From Saprospiraceae bacterium (GTDB taxonomy: Bacteria; Bacteroidota; Bacteroidia; Chitinophagales; Saprospiraceae), in the NCBI GenBank assembly GCA_014379065.1, contig JACMMM010000613.1:1-13972 (forward strand): a stretch of 13,972 nucleotides of DNA. The letters run 5' to 3'. A model generated the notes under the pieces. That model saw nothing but the letters and a program-made list of their open reading frames with translations. It ran no database searches and was not told the origin of the DNA. Shown here piece after piece: positions 1 to 6,630 of the stretch. The translations under genes were made by a program, and so were the position numbers. The first letter of the stretch is position 1; each line of letters begins with the position of its first letter.

Positions 1-231
1 ACACCTAAAACCCCCTGATTGAGAACGCACTTTGTATAATCCCTGAACAAGAGGAAAGAGGTGCCCCCGCTGCAAGTGAATACCCTGAAATTGCCTTTTG
101 AAACCACTCCATTAAACCAGTCAACCCTTATTGCCATTGATCGCCGGGAAGCCAAGCTGCTTCTCCGGCGAGCGTGGCAAAAGCCATTTGGAAACATCTG
201 CCCTTCCGATTCCCCCCGGAAGGGCTTTTTT
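1..231 (+). other. Gene-poor left edge; possible small terminated transcript
   Basis: No convincing protein gene lies here. A TATAAT-like box sits at 35-40, but no good -35 partner is seen at the right distance. Bases 142-170 fold as a roughly 10-bp hairpin (CGCCGGGAAG against CTTCTCCGGCG, one bulged T, 8-base loop), and a clear terminator follows at 200-231. A plus-strand RNA of about 185 bases ending at 231 would explain both structures. A GTG-started reading frame from 61 is open but runs through the terminator, so I do not call it. I recognise no known RNA family; 6S RNA, RNase P and SRP signature motifs were looked for and not found. Confidence 0.25.
200..231 (+). terminator. Rho-independent terminator, plus strand
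   Basis: A 9-bp perfect stem, GCCCTTCCG (200-208) and CGGAAGGGC (217-225), with an 8-base loop, is followed by six T (226-231). The T-tract exists only for plus-strand transcription, so it ends a rightward transcript that begins at or left of the window edge, not the Nramp gene, which runs the other way and stops at 296. Confidence 0.8.
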
Positions 232-294
232 GTATCCCGGAACTCCGTTCCGAGGCATCCAATGCGATACCCACGGAACGGAGTTCCGGGGTAC
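232..294. repeat. Long palindrome (21-bp stem) 3' of the Nramp gene
   Basis: CCCGGAACTCCGTTCCG at 236-252 is perfectly complementary to 274-290. The stem extends four more pairs outward to 232 and 294 with one G-T wobble. The 21-base loop holds a further 4-bp mini-hairpin (GCAT/ATGC). No T-tract follows on either strand directly. It starts right at the end of the plus-strand terminator and ends two bases before the Nramp stop codon. It may act as an mRNA 3'-end stabiliser or be a dispersed REP-like element; only a genome-wide search would tell. Confidence 0.8.
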
Positions 295-295
295 A

Positions 296-2206
296 TCACC
301 GCACTATAAGCACCGGAATATTCACCGCATGGCGCACCGCGCCCACCGTAGTGCCAAAGATCAAATCTTTAAACGCTTGGTGGCCGTGCGAGCCCATCAC
401 GAGCAAGTCAGCTCCTTTTTCATTGACCAAAAGCGGGATGGCTTTTTTAGCAGAGCCGTAGCCGATGAATGCCTCGCAGGAGTAGCCGAGTTCGCGGAGC
501 GAGGTGGCGTAACGCTCTAAATTTTGAACGTCCGAATTGGTCTCCAAGTCCTGGATTTCGTTGCCCATTACCCAGGCTCCTGCCGTTTCTACCGCATGAA
601 ATAGGAAATAATTGGCTGACTTCCCACCGATGTGCAGTGCGTGTTCCACGGTTTTTTGGTCAGCAGTAGAAAAGTCGAGGGCAATCGCAATTTCATGATA
701 TTCAGGAGCTTGAAGTGCTTCAATTCCTTTGAAAGCACCATGGGGTAAATAGATTTTTTCCTGTGGCAAACGTTTTGCCACCAGAGGTTTCAAGGTGATG
801 TACAACAACATCCCCAAAGAAAAAAGCAGCGCCGGAACAACTACAAACTGCACTGCCCAGTGCCCATCCGTCGCCCATTCAATTACCTTTTCGCCTACCA
901 GCCAGATGTTGAGTGCTACAATGATCGAAGCGCTGACCCAGCCCCCTAATTTAGCCCAAAAGCCGATGGCAAATTGGCCCATGCGGCTTTTATCGCTCAC
1001 ATAATGAAGCAGTGGGATGATGGCAAAACCCAATTGCATGCTCAGAATAACCTGGCTCAATACCAGCATATCGCCGGTGGCGCTTTCTCCCATGATCGTA
1101 ACGACCAGAATGGCCGGTATCACTGCGAGTAAACGCGTAATGATGCGCCGTAGCCAAGGCGCGATACGCAGGTCCAAGTAACCTTCCATTATGATTTGGC
1201 CAGCCAAAGTTCCCGTCACCGTGCTGCTTTGCCCGGCTGCGATGAGGGCTATTGCGAACAAGATGGGGGCATAACTTTTACCCAAAAGCGGTTCGAGCAA
1301 CCGGTGTGCGTCTTGTATTTCAGACACGCCGTCGTAACCGTTTTTGAAAAAAACTGCCGCTGCGAGGATCAAAATGGCTGCATTGACAAACAGCGCGAGA
1401 TTAAGCGCGATGGCTGAGTCAATGATGTTGTATTTAATGGCCCGCTTGAGCCCCTCCACCGTGCGTGACACTTTGCGCGATTGCACCAAGGCGGAATGGA
1501 GGTACAGATTGTGCGGCATGACCGTCGCGCCAATGATCCCGATGGCGATGAACAGAGCCTCTGTGTTTGGGATGCTCGGCACAAAACCTACCACCACTTC
1601 GCTCAGATCAGGCTTTGCCAGCAACATTTGGATTCCAAAGGCAACGCCGATTATCAGCACCAAAGCGAGTATGAATGCTTCTAACTTTCGGATGCCCAAT
1701 TGCATCAGGAACAAAATCAAGAAAGCATCCAATACGCTAATGGCCATGCCCCACCAGAGTGGTATTCCAAACAACAACTGGAGGCCAATAGCCATGCCCA
1801 CTACCTCAGCCAAGTCGCAGGCTGCAATGGCGATTTCGGCCAGGATGTAATTGAAAAAATTGGCGGCAGGGTGGTAAAGTTCGCGGCTCGCTTGCGCAAG
1901 GTCGCGCTGCGCTACCACTCCCAGCCTTGCGCACATGCTTTGCAGGAGCAATGCGATGAGGTTCGACATGAGCAGTACCCACAGCAGGGAATATCCAAAA
2001 CGGCTTCCCCCGGCGAGGTCTGTGGCCCAGTTGCCGGGATCCATGTAGCCCACGCTGACCAGATAGGCGGGGCCCATGAAGGCAAAAAGTCGTTTCAAGG
2101 CATTGCCCTTGACGTTGGTTTCGACTGTGCTGTGTACTTCGGAAAGTGATTGAGCGCCGTGTCGTATGTCTTTTGAAACGGGGGGGATTGTCTGTTTGTT
2201 TTTCAT
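296..2206 (-). CDS. mntH: Nramp-family Mn2+/Fe2+ transporter with C-terminal UspA domain
   Basis: Inner-membrane proton-coupled importer of divalent metals, most likely Mn2+ given the adjacent mntR. The 636-residue product is about 200 residues longer than a plain MntH. Residues about 38-475 are the Nramp fold with many hydrophobic spans; both hallmark metal-site motifs are visible, DPGN at 56-59 in TM1 and MPHN at 230-233 in TM6. Residues about 503-636 form a universal-stress (UspA) domain whose nucleotide-binding signature G-x2-G-x9-G-T is complete (G605, G608, G618, T619), suggesting it binds ATP and may sense cell state for the channel domain (inference). The ATG at 2206 is chosen because it gives a normal polar N-terminus before TM1. 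It lies 75 bases downstream of mntR on the same strand, so the two are probably cotranscribed. An Fe2+ role cannot be excluded. Confidence 0.93.
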   Translation of the reverse strand: MKNKQTIPPVSKDIRHGAQSLSEVHSTVETNVKGNALKRLFAFMGPAYLVSVGYMDPGNWATDLAGGSRFGYSLLWVLLMSNLIALLLQSMCARLGVVAQRDLAQASRELYHPAANFFNYILAEIAIAACDLAEVVGMAIGLQLLFGIPLWWGMAISVLDAFLILFLMQLGIRKLEAFILALVLIIGVAFGIQMLLAKPDLSEVVVGFVPSIPNTEALFIAIGIIGATVMPHNLYLHSALVQSRKVSRTVEGLKRAIKYNIIDSAIALNLALFVNAAILILAAAVFFKNGYDGVSEIQDAHRLLEPLLGKSYAPILFAIALIAAGQSSTVTGTLAGQIIMEGYLDLRIAPWLRRIITRLLAVIPAILVVTIMGESATGDMLVLSQVILSMQLGFAIIPLLHYVSDKSRMGQFAIGFWAKLGGWVSASIIVALNIWLVGEKVIEWATDGHWAVQFVVVPALLFSLGMLLYITLKPLVAKRLPQEKIYLPHGAFKGIEALQAPEYHEIAIALDFSTADQKTVEHALHIGGKSANYFLFHAVETAGAWVMGNEIQDLETNSDVQNLERYATSLRELGYSCEAFIGYGSAKKAIPLLVNEKGADLLVMGSHGHQAFKDLIFGTTVGAVRHAVNIPVLIVR

Positions 2207-2215
2207 ACTATCCGA

Positions 2216-2224
2216 TGATTATCA
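2216..2224. promoter_or_regulatory. Small palindrome in the mntR-mntH gap
   Basis: TGATTATCA (2216-2224) is a 9-base palindrome ten bases before the Nramp start codon. Read on the minus strand, GATAATCAT matches the centre of the Fur-box consensus, but the outer hexamers do not match. The 75-base gap also contains an imperfect hairpin, TGTCACCC against GGGATGACA with a bulge (about 2240-2270). Either could modulate the transporter separately from mntR; both are weak. Confidence 0.2.
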
Positions 2225-2281
2225 ATGTGTTGTTCAGAGTTGTCACCCGCTAGTGCCTCGGGGATGACACCTCATTTGGAT

Positions 2282-2950
2282 TCATATAATTCTGACAAAT
2301 AAGTTTTGGCCCACCTTCTCGCTCAATACGGTTTCACGTTCGCCGATGCGGACTTTGGCGGACTGGTCGTAAGCGGTGCGCTCCAATACTTCAAGTTCGG
2401 CCCCGAGACTGAGTCCGAGTTCGGCGAGGTATTGCAGAAAAGTGGGGGAATGATCGTCCACACCCGTCACGATGCCACGCTGACCGGGGCTGAGGGTAAG
2501 GAGACGGGTTTGGGTGCGGCGCATCCATTTACCTTGCGCATCGGGGATGGGATCGCCGTGCGGATCGAATCGGGGATGCCCGAGGAAATTGTCGAGGCGT
2601 TCGGTTAGGGTTTCGCCCTGAATGTGTTCAAGTTGCTCTGCGAAGTCGTGTACCTCGTCCCAAGCGAATCCGAGCTTGTCCACGAGGAAAACTTCCCAGA
2701 GCCGATGCTTGCGGATTAGGGCGGTGGCGAGGCGGTTGCCCGTTTCGCTGAGCGTGACCCCACGATATTTTTCGTAGGCCACCAATTGCTTGTCGCTCAA
2801 ACGCTTGAGCATATCCGTAGCCGAGGCTGCTGAGGTGCCCATTTCAGCGGCGAGTGCGTTGGTGAGCACGACGCCGGGCTCTTTCTCGGCAATTTTGAAA
2901 ATGGCTTTGAGATAGTTTTCCTCGGCAGAGGTGGTGAGGAGAGCATTCAT
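2282..2950 (-). CDS. mntR: DtxR/MntR-family metal-dependent transcriptional repressor
   Basis: Cytoplasmic repressor that binds DNA when loaded with Mn2+ (or Fe2+) and shuts off metal import. The 222-residue product shows the three family regions: an N-terminal winged helix (about 8-75, with the wing motif EKYRGVTLSETG), a metal-binding dimerisation region (about 76-145) and a C-terminal FeoA/SH3-like domain (about 150-222). Likely metal ligands H82, E105, E108 and H109 are present, and HPRFDPHGDPIP is typical of long DtxR-like members. At the positions of B. subtilis MntR Asp8 and Glu11 I read Asn12 and Lys15, so the N-terminal half of the site differs from that model and metal preference is uncertain. 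The ATG at 2950 opens the standard 'SAEENYLKAI' start. A good promoter and a palindromic operator lie 85-120 bases upstream. The transporter follows 75 bases downstream. Confidence 0.92.
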   Translation of the reverse strand: MNALLTTSAEENYLKAIFKIAEKEPGVVLTNALAAEMGTSAASATDMLKRLSDKQLVAYEKYRGVTLSETGNRLATALIRKHRLWEVFLVDKLGFAWDEVHDFAEQLEHIQGETLTERLDNFLGHPRFDPHGDPIPDAQGKWMRRTQTRLLTLSPGQRGIVTGVDDHSPTFLQYLAELGLSLGAELEVLERTAYDQSAKVRIGERETVLSEKVGQNLFVRII

Positions 2951-3033
2951 GGTGGGATTGTTGATTTGAAGATTTGCTTATTTGGGGATGTTCAGCAGCT
3001 TGATAGGATTGGATATATTCTTAAAAGTTTCAG

Positions 3034-3041
3034 CAAAGGTA
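3034..3041 (-). promoter_or_regulatory. mntR promoter, -7 box
   Basis: On the minus strand this reads TACCTTTG, a perfect match to the Bacteroidota -7 consensus TAnnTTTG, about 84 bases before the mntR start codon. TTG and TTT runs that could serve as the -33 element lie 15 to 23 bases upstream, inside the adjacent operator. Confidence 0.6.
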
Positions 3042-3049
3042 GTATTTAT

Positions 3050-3067
3050 TTTTAGACAAGACTAAAA
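3050..3067. promoter_or_regulatory. Candidate MntR operator
   Basis: TTTTAGACAAGACTAAAA is an 18-bp near-palindrome: the outer six bases on each side pair perfectly, as do the internal C and G; only four central A/T positions break symmetry. DtxR/MntR-family sites commonly have the form TTAG...CTAA with this spacing. It overlaps the -33 region of the promoter whose -7 box is at 3034-3041, the right place for autorepression. Confidence 0.6.
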
Positions 3068-3079
3068 TGTTTTTTAAGC

Positions 3080-3115
3080 AAAAAAAGGCCCTTGCTGATA
3101 TGCATCAGCAAGGGC
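3080..3115 (-). terminator. Rho-independent terminator, minus strand
   Basis: A perfect 12-bp stem, GCCCTTGCTGAT (3088-3099) and ATCAGCAAGGGC (3104-3115), with a 4-base loop, is followed on the minus strand by C and seven T (3086-3080). It stops leftward transcripts just before the mntR promoter. The nearest intact upstream gene ends at 3724, over 600 bases away, so it either serves that long 3' end or remains from a lost gene. Confidence 0.85.
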
Positions 3116-3194
3116 TGCTAAAATTACTAAATGTGATGTTTAGAGCCTATCCGAAAACCTCCTCCGGGTTGAAGGCGTGGAAAACTAATTTCGA

Positions 3195-3464
3195 ATGCTT
3201 ACCACAGTTCCCCGCCGACTGCCAATTTGTGCAAAACTATCGTTCCGAAAAGACGGCTCATCTATAGCCGTTTGGAGCACTATCACATTGGCATTGTTGC
3301 GCAGCTTCAGCAATGTGGTGCATAATTCTCACCTTATTAATATGCACCAGATCCGACAGTTTGTACGTGCTGATGGTGGTTATGTCGTAATGGAGGATGG
3401 GGCTACTGTTAGCGTGGCCCGGAACCGGAAGGATGATTTTCTGGAGTTGTTTTCTAAGTTTTGA
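3195..3464 (+). pseudogene. Relic of a LytTR-type response regulator (C-terminal end)
   Basis: The plus-strand frame ending at the TGA 3462-3464 encodes, from about 3312, the last part of a LytTR DNA-binding domain: VVHNSHLINMHQIRQF, then RADGGYVVMEDGATVSVAR and NRKDDFLELF. This is the usual family ending (VHNSHLIN...GDGGYVVM.DG..V.VSRRRK..FL). Upstream, DGSSIAVWSTITLALL resembles the preceding strand and helix with a few residues missing; before that similarity is lost, and there is no receiver domain or upstream frame. LytTR regulators of Bacteroidota normally exceed 230 residues, so this is a truncated remnant, not a working gene. It is the only gene-like sequence on the plus strand. The similarity is judged by eye. 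Confidence 0.65.
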
Positions 3465-3465
3465 A

Positions 3466-3512
3466 GCGACTTTAGTCGCAGGAGTGCACAGGTATCCTGC
3501 GGCTAAAGTCGC
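3466..3512. repeat. 18-bp inverted repeat, possible REP-like element
   Basis: GCGACTTTAGTCGCAGGA (3466-3483) pairs with TCCTGCGGCTAAAGTCGC (3495-3512) with a single mismatch, around an 11-base loop that contains GTGCAC. It begins two bases after the stop codon of the LytTR relic and has no T-tract on either side, so a plain terminator is unlikely. It resembles a dispersed palindromic element lodged in decaying DNA. Confidence 0.7.
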
Positions 3513-3557
3513 CGGTATAGACCTCGCCTTCCTCCGTGATTTCTGCGACGGCGATGA

Positions 3558-3701
3558 AGCGCAGATTCGGCTGCGTTGGCATCGGCCATCGAGCAAGAAT
3601 CTCGGAAGGAGCAGGTTGATGATAAGCTACCAGATTTATTGAAAGCTTTGAAACAAGAGCTCGATACCAATTTGCCAACTATAAAAATAGCATGGCTATG
3701 A
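3558..3701 (+). other. Short open segment in a decayed intergenic stretch
   Basis: The 770-base gap between mntR and the collagen-like gene has no intact gene. After the LytTR relic and palindrome, one plus-strand frame is open for 47 codons (bounded by TGA at 3555-3557 and 3699-3701) and reads like a charged helical protein end, with segments ESRKEQVDDKLPDLLKALK and QELDTNLPTIKIAWL. It has no start codon with context and I recognise no family. It may be the tail of another lost gene. The opposite strand of 3472-3596 is also open but overlaps the palindrome and is not credible. Confidence 0.25.
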
Positions 3702-3723
3702 ACCAGTACGGCATTTTAGTCTC

Positions 3724-6039
3724 CTAATGCTTCGAGCAGTTATGCATTATGGCAGGTTTGGTTTCGGTTTTCTCCTTCGCAGGCAAAGGGCGGTAACCAA
3801 TGCCATCTTCTTTACGCGCACCAAAAAGTTCGGGGCATAGGTATTTACCTTTTTCGTAGTCCTTTTTCTCTGCTTCCGGCACGATGCGATGGGCATTTGC
3901 GTAGGCATCCTGGCGAACGCCCGTTACTTGCCAGCTTACTTTCACCTTAGGCTTATCGGTCTGGACAACAAATGAGTTGCCCTTGACTTCTTCTTTTACA
4001 ATGGCTTGCGCAAATTGGCCGATGCAGGTAAGTTGGTATTTGAAATCCATGTTTTCGGCCTCGAAATACGATGGCAGTTCTACCGTAGCAAAACCATTGG
4101 CATCAGTTGTGGTGTTGCCGTTGTAGATATTGAGCATATCAGGGCTTTCCACAAAAGAGTGATAGAGGTATTTATTGGCAGGGTCGAGCGGGTGGTCAAT
4201 TTTGAACGTTCCACCTAATTTTGAAAAATTGCCGTTCACGTGGACATCGCCTCCAAAGAACCCCGCATAGCCTGTGGCAGTTATATTTTCGGCATAAACC
4301 GCAGCGGAGCCTGCATCGTCGGTTGTATAAGCCCTGATACCGTCGTGGAAATCGGCATCGAATACAGGCAGGCTGGTATTGAACAAAGCGGCATAATTAT
4401 AGTCGCTTTCAACGTGCAGCCGAGTTTCGTGGTTGGGAAATTCCCTGTCAATCAGTATCTCGCCGGATTTTTTTATTTGCATAACGGGTTGGAGATCGTT
4501 GGTAGAAAACATAATATCGCCACCTTCGACCAGCAGTTCGATTCCGCCTGGCCCATGTTTGTGGATATGGAGGCGTTCAAGGGCATCATCAGTGAGATCC
4601 ATGAGGCCAATTTCCGACATAAAGAGACCTGCCGTATCATAAACATTCATAAACCCACCGCCAATCATTCCAATATTGTTATCGAGACCTCCCAGATTAT
4701 TACCCAATTGAATGCGGTCGGAAATACCGTTTCGTGGCCGTATTCCGAACCCGACCGCCCCATTATCGCCGCGCAGGTGTATTGCACCAGGTACATCTGC
4801 AGAGATTGGCGTGAATACCATATCACCTCCATTGGTCACCATTTCCAAACCTGCACTTTGAGTCGCGTGTATGTGGAATTTGCCTCCAGGCCCATTATCA
4901 TTCATGTGAAACAGATCGTTGATGCCGTCGGGATCAGTGTTAAAGGAAATGATAGCTTGACGGCCTGGAGCATCGAAAATTCCAAGCCCGCCGCCCACTT
5001 CGGCTTTCATGTTATTTACAGTTGGGATGCGCCCAATACCTACTCTGCCAGTATTTGTATTGTGGATGTCATTGCCAGTCACGGCCCACACATTGGCTGG
5101 AATCACGCCCGGCGCAATGTCTGCCGCTCCGATAGAGCCATTGGCTATTTCGTTGGTGCCCACCGCATTGGCGGCAATTTGGAGATTGGAGAAAGTGCCC
5201 GTTACATCGCCAGCCGCTACCGAGGAGTTCGTAAGGTCGTTTGAAGGATCAATATCTCCTGTGTTGGTAATGACTGTACCGGTAATGTTGATGCCTGGGC
5301 CAGCGGAATATGTAGGGCCAGGAAGGCCAATCGGGCCTTGCGGCCCTGTCAAGCCGATGGGGCCTTGCAGCCCCGTTAAACCAATCGGGCCTTGCGCACC
5401 TGTCAAGCCAATAGGGCCTTGCAGCCCCGTTAAACCTATCGGGCCTTGCGCACCTGTCAAGCCGATGGGTCCTTGCGAGCCCGTTAAACCGATGGGTCCT
5501 TGCGAGCCCGTTAAACCGATCGGGCCTTGCGCACCTGTCAAGCCGATGGGTCCTTGCGAGCCCGTTAAACCGATGGGTCCTTGCGGGCCCGTCAAACCGA
5601 TGGGGCCTTGTGGGCCTGTTTCACCAGGAGGGCCAGCCGGTCCCGGCATGAGCGTGGTCTCGGCCACTTTGGCGTACGGCACGGCCTGGAGTTCGCTCTG
5701 TGCAAAGTCATAGGTCGTTCCAGAAATAGTCACCGAAACTTGCACAAAACGGTTGCCACTGCCCCAGTCGAGCAGGGAAAAGTTGCCGACGATCGGCGTG
5801 CCGCGACCGATAACGAGGTTGAAAAGTCCGACAGCATCGGTATTGATATTGTGGCTTTCGCGGTACACTTCCGTGCTGCCGTTGAAGATACTCAGTTGCG
5901 CCGTACCGTTCTGATTTCCAAGGGGTGCGAAGGCTGCGTCCCGAATGACGGCTTGGTAATTGAAGCCCGTTGTTTGGGCAGAAAGGAAAAAGGGTGCGAG
6001 AGCCAGGATAAGCCCCAACAGGAATTTAAAGTTTTTCAT
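3724..6039 (-). CDS. Collagen-like secreted surface protein, copy 1
   Basis: 771-residue exported protein, probably a surface fibre or adhesin. In order: signal peptide (1 to about 21, MKNFKFLLGLILALAPFFLSAQ, a classical Sec type); a Bacteroidota N-terminal domain starting FNYQAVIRD and ending VPYAKVAE (about 25-128); 37 uninterrupted Gly-X-Y triplets (133-243) built from eleven 9-residue units of the form GPIGLTGxQ; a region with GVGI-type motifs like those of phage-tail-fibre-like proteins (about 244-400); a variable middle (about 400-613); and a conserved C-terminal domain (614-771) with YLYHSFVESPDMLNIYNGN and VSWQVTGVRQDAYANAHRI. There is no T9SS sorting tail and no S74 chaperone motif. 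The Met at 6039 is preferred over 6105 because it starts the signal peptide. It follows the T9SS-tail gene by 62 bases. It is a close paralogue of the gene at 11067-13484. No function beyond structural inference is claimed. Confidence 0.88.
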   Translation of the reverse strand: MKNFKFLLGLILALAPFFLSAQTTGFNYQAVIRDAAFAPLGNQNGTAQLSIFNGSTEVYRESHNINTDAVGLFNLVIGRGTPIVGNFSLLDWGSGNRFVQVSVTISGTTYDFAQSELQAVPYAKVAETTLMPGPAGPPGETGPQGPIGLTGPQGPIGLTGSQGPIGLTGAQGPIGLTGSQGPIGLTGSQGPIGLTGAQGPIGLTGLQGPIGLTGAQGPIGLTGLQGPIGLTGPQGPIGLPGPTYSAGPGINITGTVITNTGDIDPSNDLTNSSVAAGDVTGTFSNLQIAANAVGTNEIANGSIGAADIAPGVIPANVWAVTGNDIHNTNTGRVGIGRIPTVNNMKAEVGGGLGIFDAPGRQAIISFNTDPDGINDLFHMNDNGPGGKFHIHATQSAGLEMVTNGGDMVFTPISADVPGAIHLRGDNGAVGFGIRPRNGISDRIQLGNNLGGLDNNIGMIGGGFMNVYDTAGLFMSEIGLMDLTDDALERLHIHKHGPGGIELLVEGGDIMFSTNDLQPVMQIKKSGEILIDREFPNHETRLHVESDYNYAALFNTSLPVFDADFHDGIRAYTTDDAGSAAVYAENITATGYAGFFGGDVHVNGNFSKLGGTFKIDHPLDPANKYLYHSFVESPDMLNIYNGNTTTDANGFATVELPSYFEAENMDFKYQLTCIGQFAQAIVKEEVKGNSFVVQTDKPKVKVSWQVTGVRQDAYANAHRIVPEAEKKDYEKGKYLCPELFGARKEDGIGYRPLPAKEKTETKPAIMHNCSKH
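5311..5643 (-). repeat. 27-bp in-frame tandem repeat (collagen region, copy 1)
   Basis: Exactly 37 Gly-X-Y codon triplets; 33 of them form eleven 27-bp units encoding GPI-GLT-GxQ with x = P, S, A or L (the last unit ends GLP). The unit length is a multiple of three, so copy-number change alters fibre length without breaking the frame. It is coding sequence, not a CRISPR array: units are contiguous with no unique spacers. Confidence 0.95.
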
Positions 6040-6101
6040 AAGTTGTTGATGTTGAATTTTTGCGAGAAATGGTGGTTTCGTAAAATGGCGTTCCGAGGGG
6101 G

Positions 6102-6599
6102 TCAACCGGCTTTAACAATCTTAATGGCAGCACTTTTCCCTGAAGAATCAGTCAGCCGGAGCAAATAAACTCCGGAAGGCAGAGACTCCACGCGAATGCT
6201 TTTTTCAGACAGATCGTCCAACCGGAATGCTCCCAAAACCGCTTGGCCGAGCAAGTTCCAGACCGAGGCGGTCAGGAAGTCACCTGTGGCTGGCGGCGTG
6301 TATTGGAGAAAAAGGGTGTTCCCCACGGGATTGGGCCATACTTCGATGCCCCAAGCGACCAAGTCGAGTTCCGTTACCCGCACAGTTTGAAGCGCTCCGT
6401 TGTGGAAGCCTTGTCCGTAGGAGAGAGTGGGCAGCGACTGGCCCTGAATGGCGACCTCGCCGATAGTGAAACTGAGCCGGGCGGTGTTGGCCGCGTTGCT
6501 CATGGAAGTGCCGGCAGAAGCCAGCACATCTGGTCGGAGTTGTTGGGCTTGTGCAGCAAGCCCCCCGAAGCACAGGAGGAAAAGATGGAGATATTTCAT
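6102..6599 (-). CDS. Small secreted protein with type IX secretion sorting tail
   Basis: 165 residues when started at the ATG 6599, which begins the signal peptide MKYLHLFLLCFGGLAAQAQ (an in-frame ATG four codons earlier is less likely). After cleavage, residues about 24-75 carry the Saprospiraceae-type segment FTIGEVAI...LSYGQGFHNGAL, and about 85-165 is a Por_Secre_tail domain (VWPNP, then SVWNLLGQAV, then LPSGVYLLRL, ending IKIVKAG) that directs export through T9SS and surface attachment. The protein is therefore little more than a sorting domain with a short head. It sits 31 bases after the small secreted gene and 62 bases before the collagen-like gene, likely in one operon. A truncated close paralogue precedes the second collagen-like gene, so the pair is a repeated module. 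Confidence 0.88.
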   Translation of the reverse strand: MKYLHLFLLCFGGLAAQAQQLRPDVLASAGTSMSNAANTARLSFTIGEVAIQGQSLPTLSYGQGFHNGALQTVRVTELDLVAWGIEVWPNPVGNTLFLQYTPPATGDFLTASVWNLLGQAVLGAFRLDDLSEKSIRVESLPSGVYLLRLTDSSGKSAAIKIVKAG

Positions 6600-6630
6600 G
6601 CTATTCGGCATTAAAAGTTAGAAAAGAATT

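Noticed and set aside
61..309. GTG-started 82-codon frame with a purine-rich upstream stretch
   Set aside because: It passes through a strong terminator and the long palindrome and overlaps the Nramp 3' end; no family recognised.
1369..2149. Several open frames on both strands within the Nramp gene
   Set aside because: Shadows of a gene whose DPGN and MPHN motifs fix the frame.
3121..3200. Insertion-sequence end near the AGAGCCTATCCGAAAACC stretch
   Set aside because: The string looked reminiscent of transposon ends, but no matching inverted end, target duplication or transposase is visible.
3258..3596. 112-codon minus-strand frame upstream of mntR
   Set aside because: Antisense to the LytTR relic, runs through the palindrome, and its composition shows no protein-like signature.
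3724..4200. Intramolecular chaperone (S74 peptidase) domain at the fibre C-terminus
   Set aside because: The tail-fibre-like middle suggested it, but the C-terminal 158 residues lack the expected motif and instead form a different conserved domain.
4240..5244. 334-codon plus-strand open frame
   Set aside because: Entirely inside the minus-strand collagen-like gene, whose paralogue conservation proves its frame; the plus-strand translation has no recognisable features.
5311..5643. Regular 27-bp repeats resembling a CRISPR array
   Set aside because: Units are contiguous with no unique spacers and encode perfect Gly-X-Y triplets inside a long gene.
5009..5713. Plus-strand frame with Cys-Pro-Val-Lys-Pro repeats
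   Set aside because: It is the antisense of the collagen repeats; a 27-bp repeat keeps several frames open. No signal peptide or start context. The same holds for the plus-strand frame at 12745-13119.
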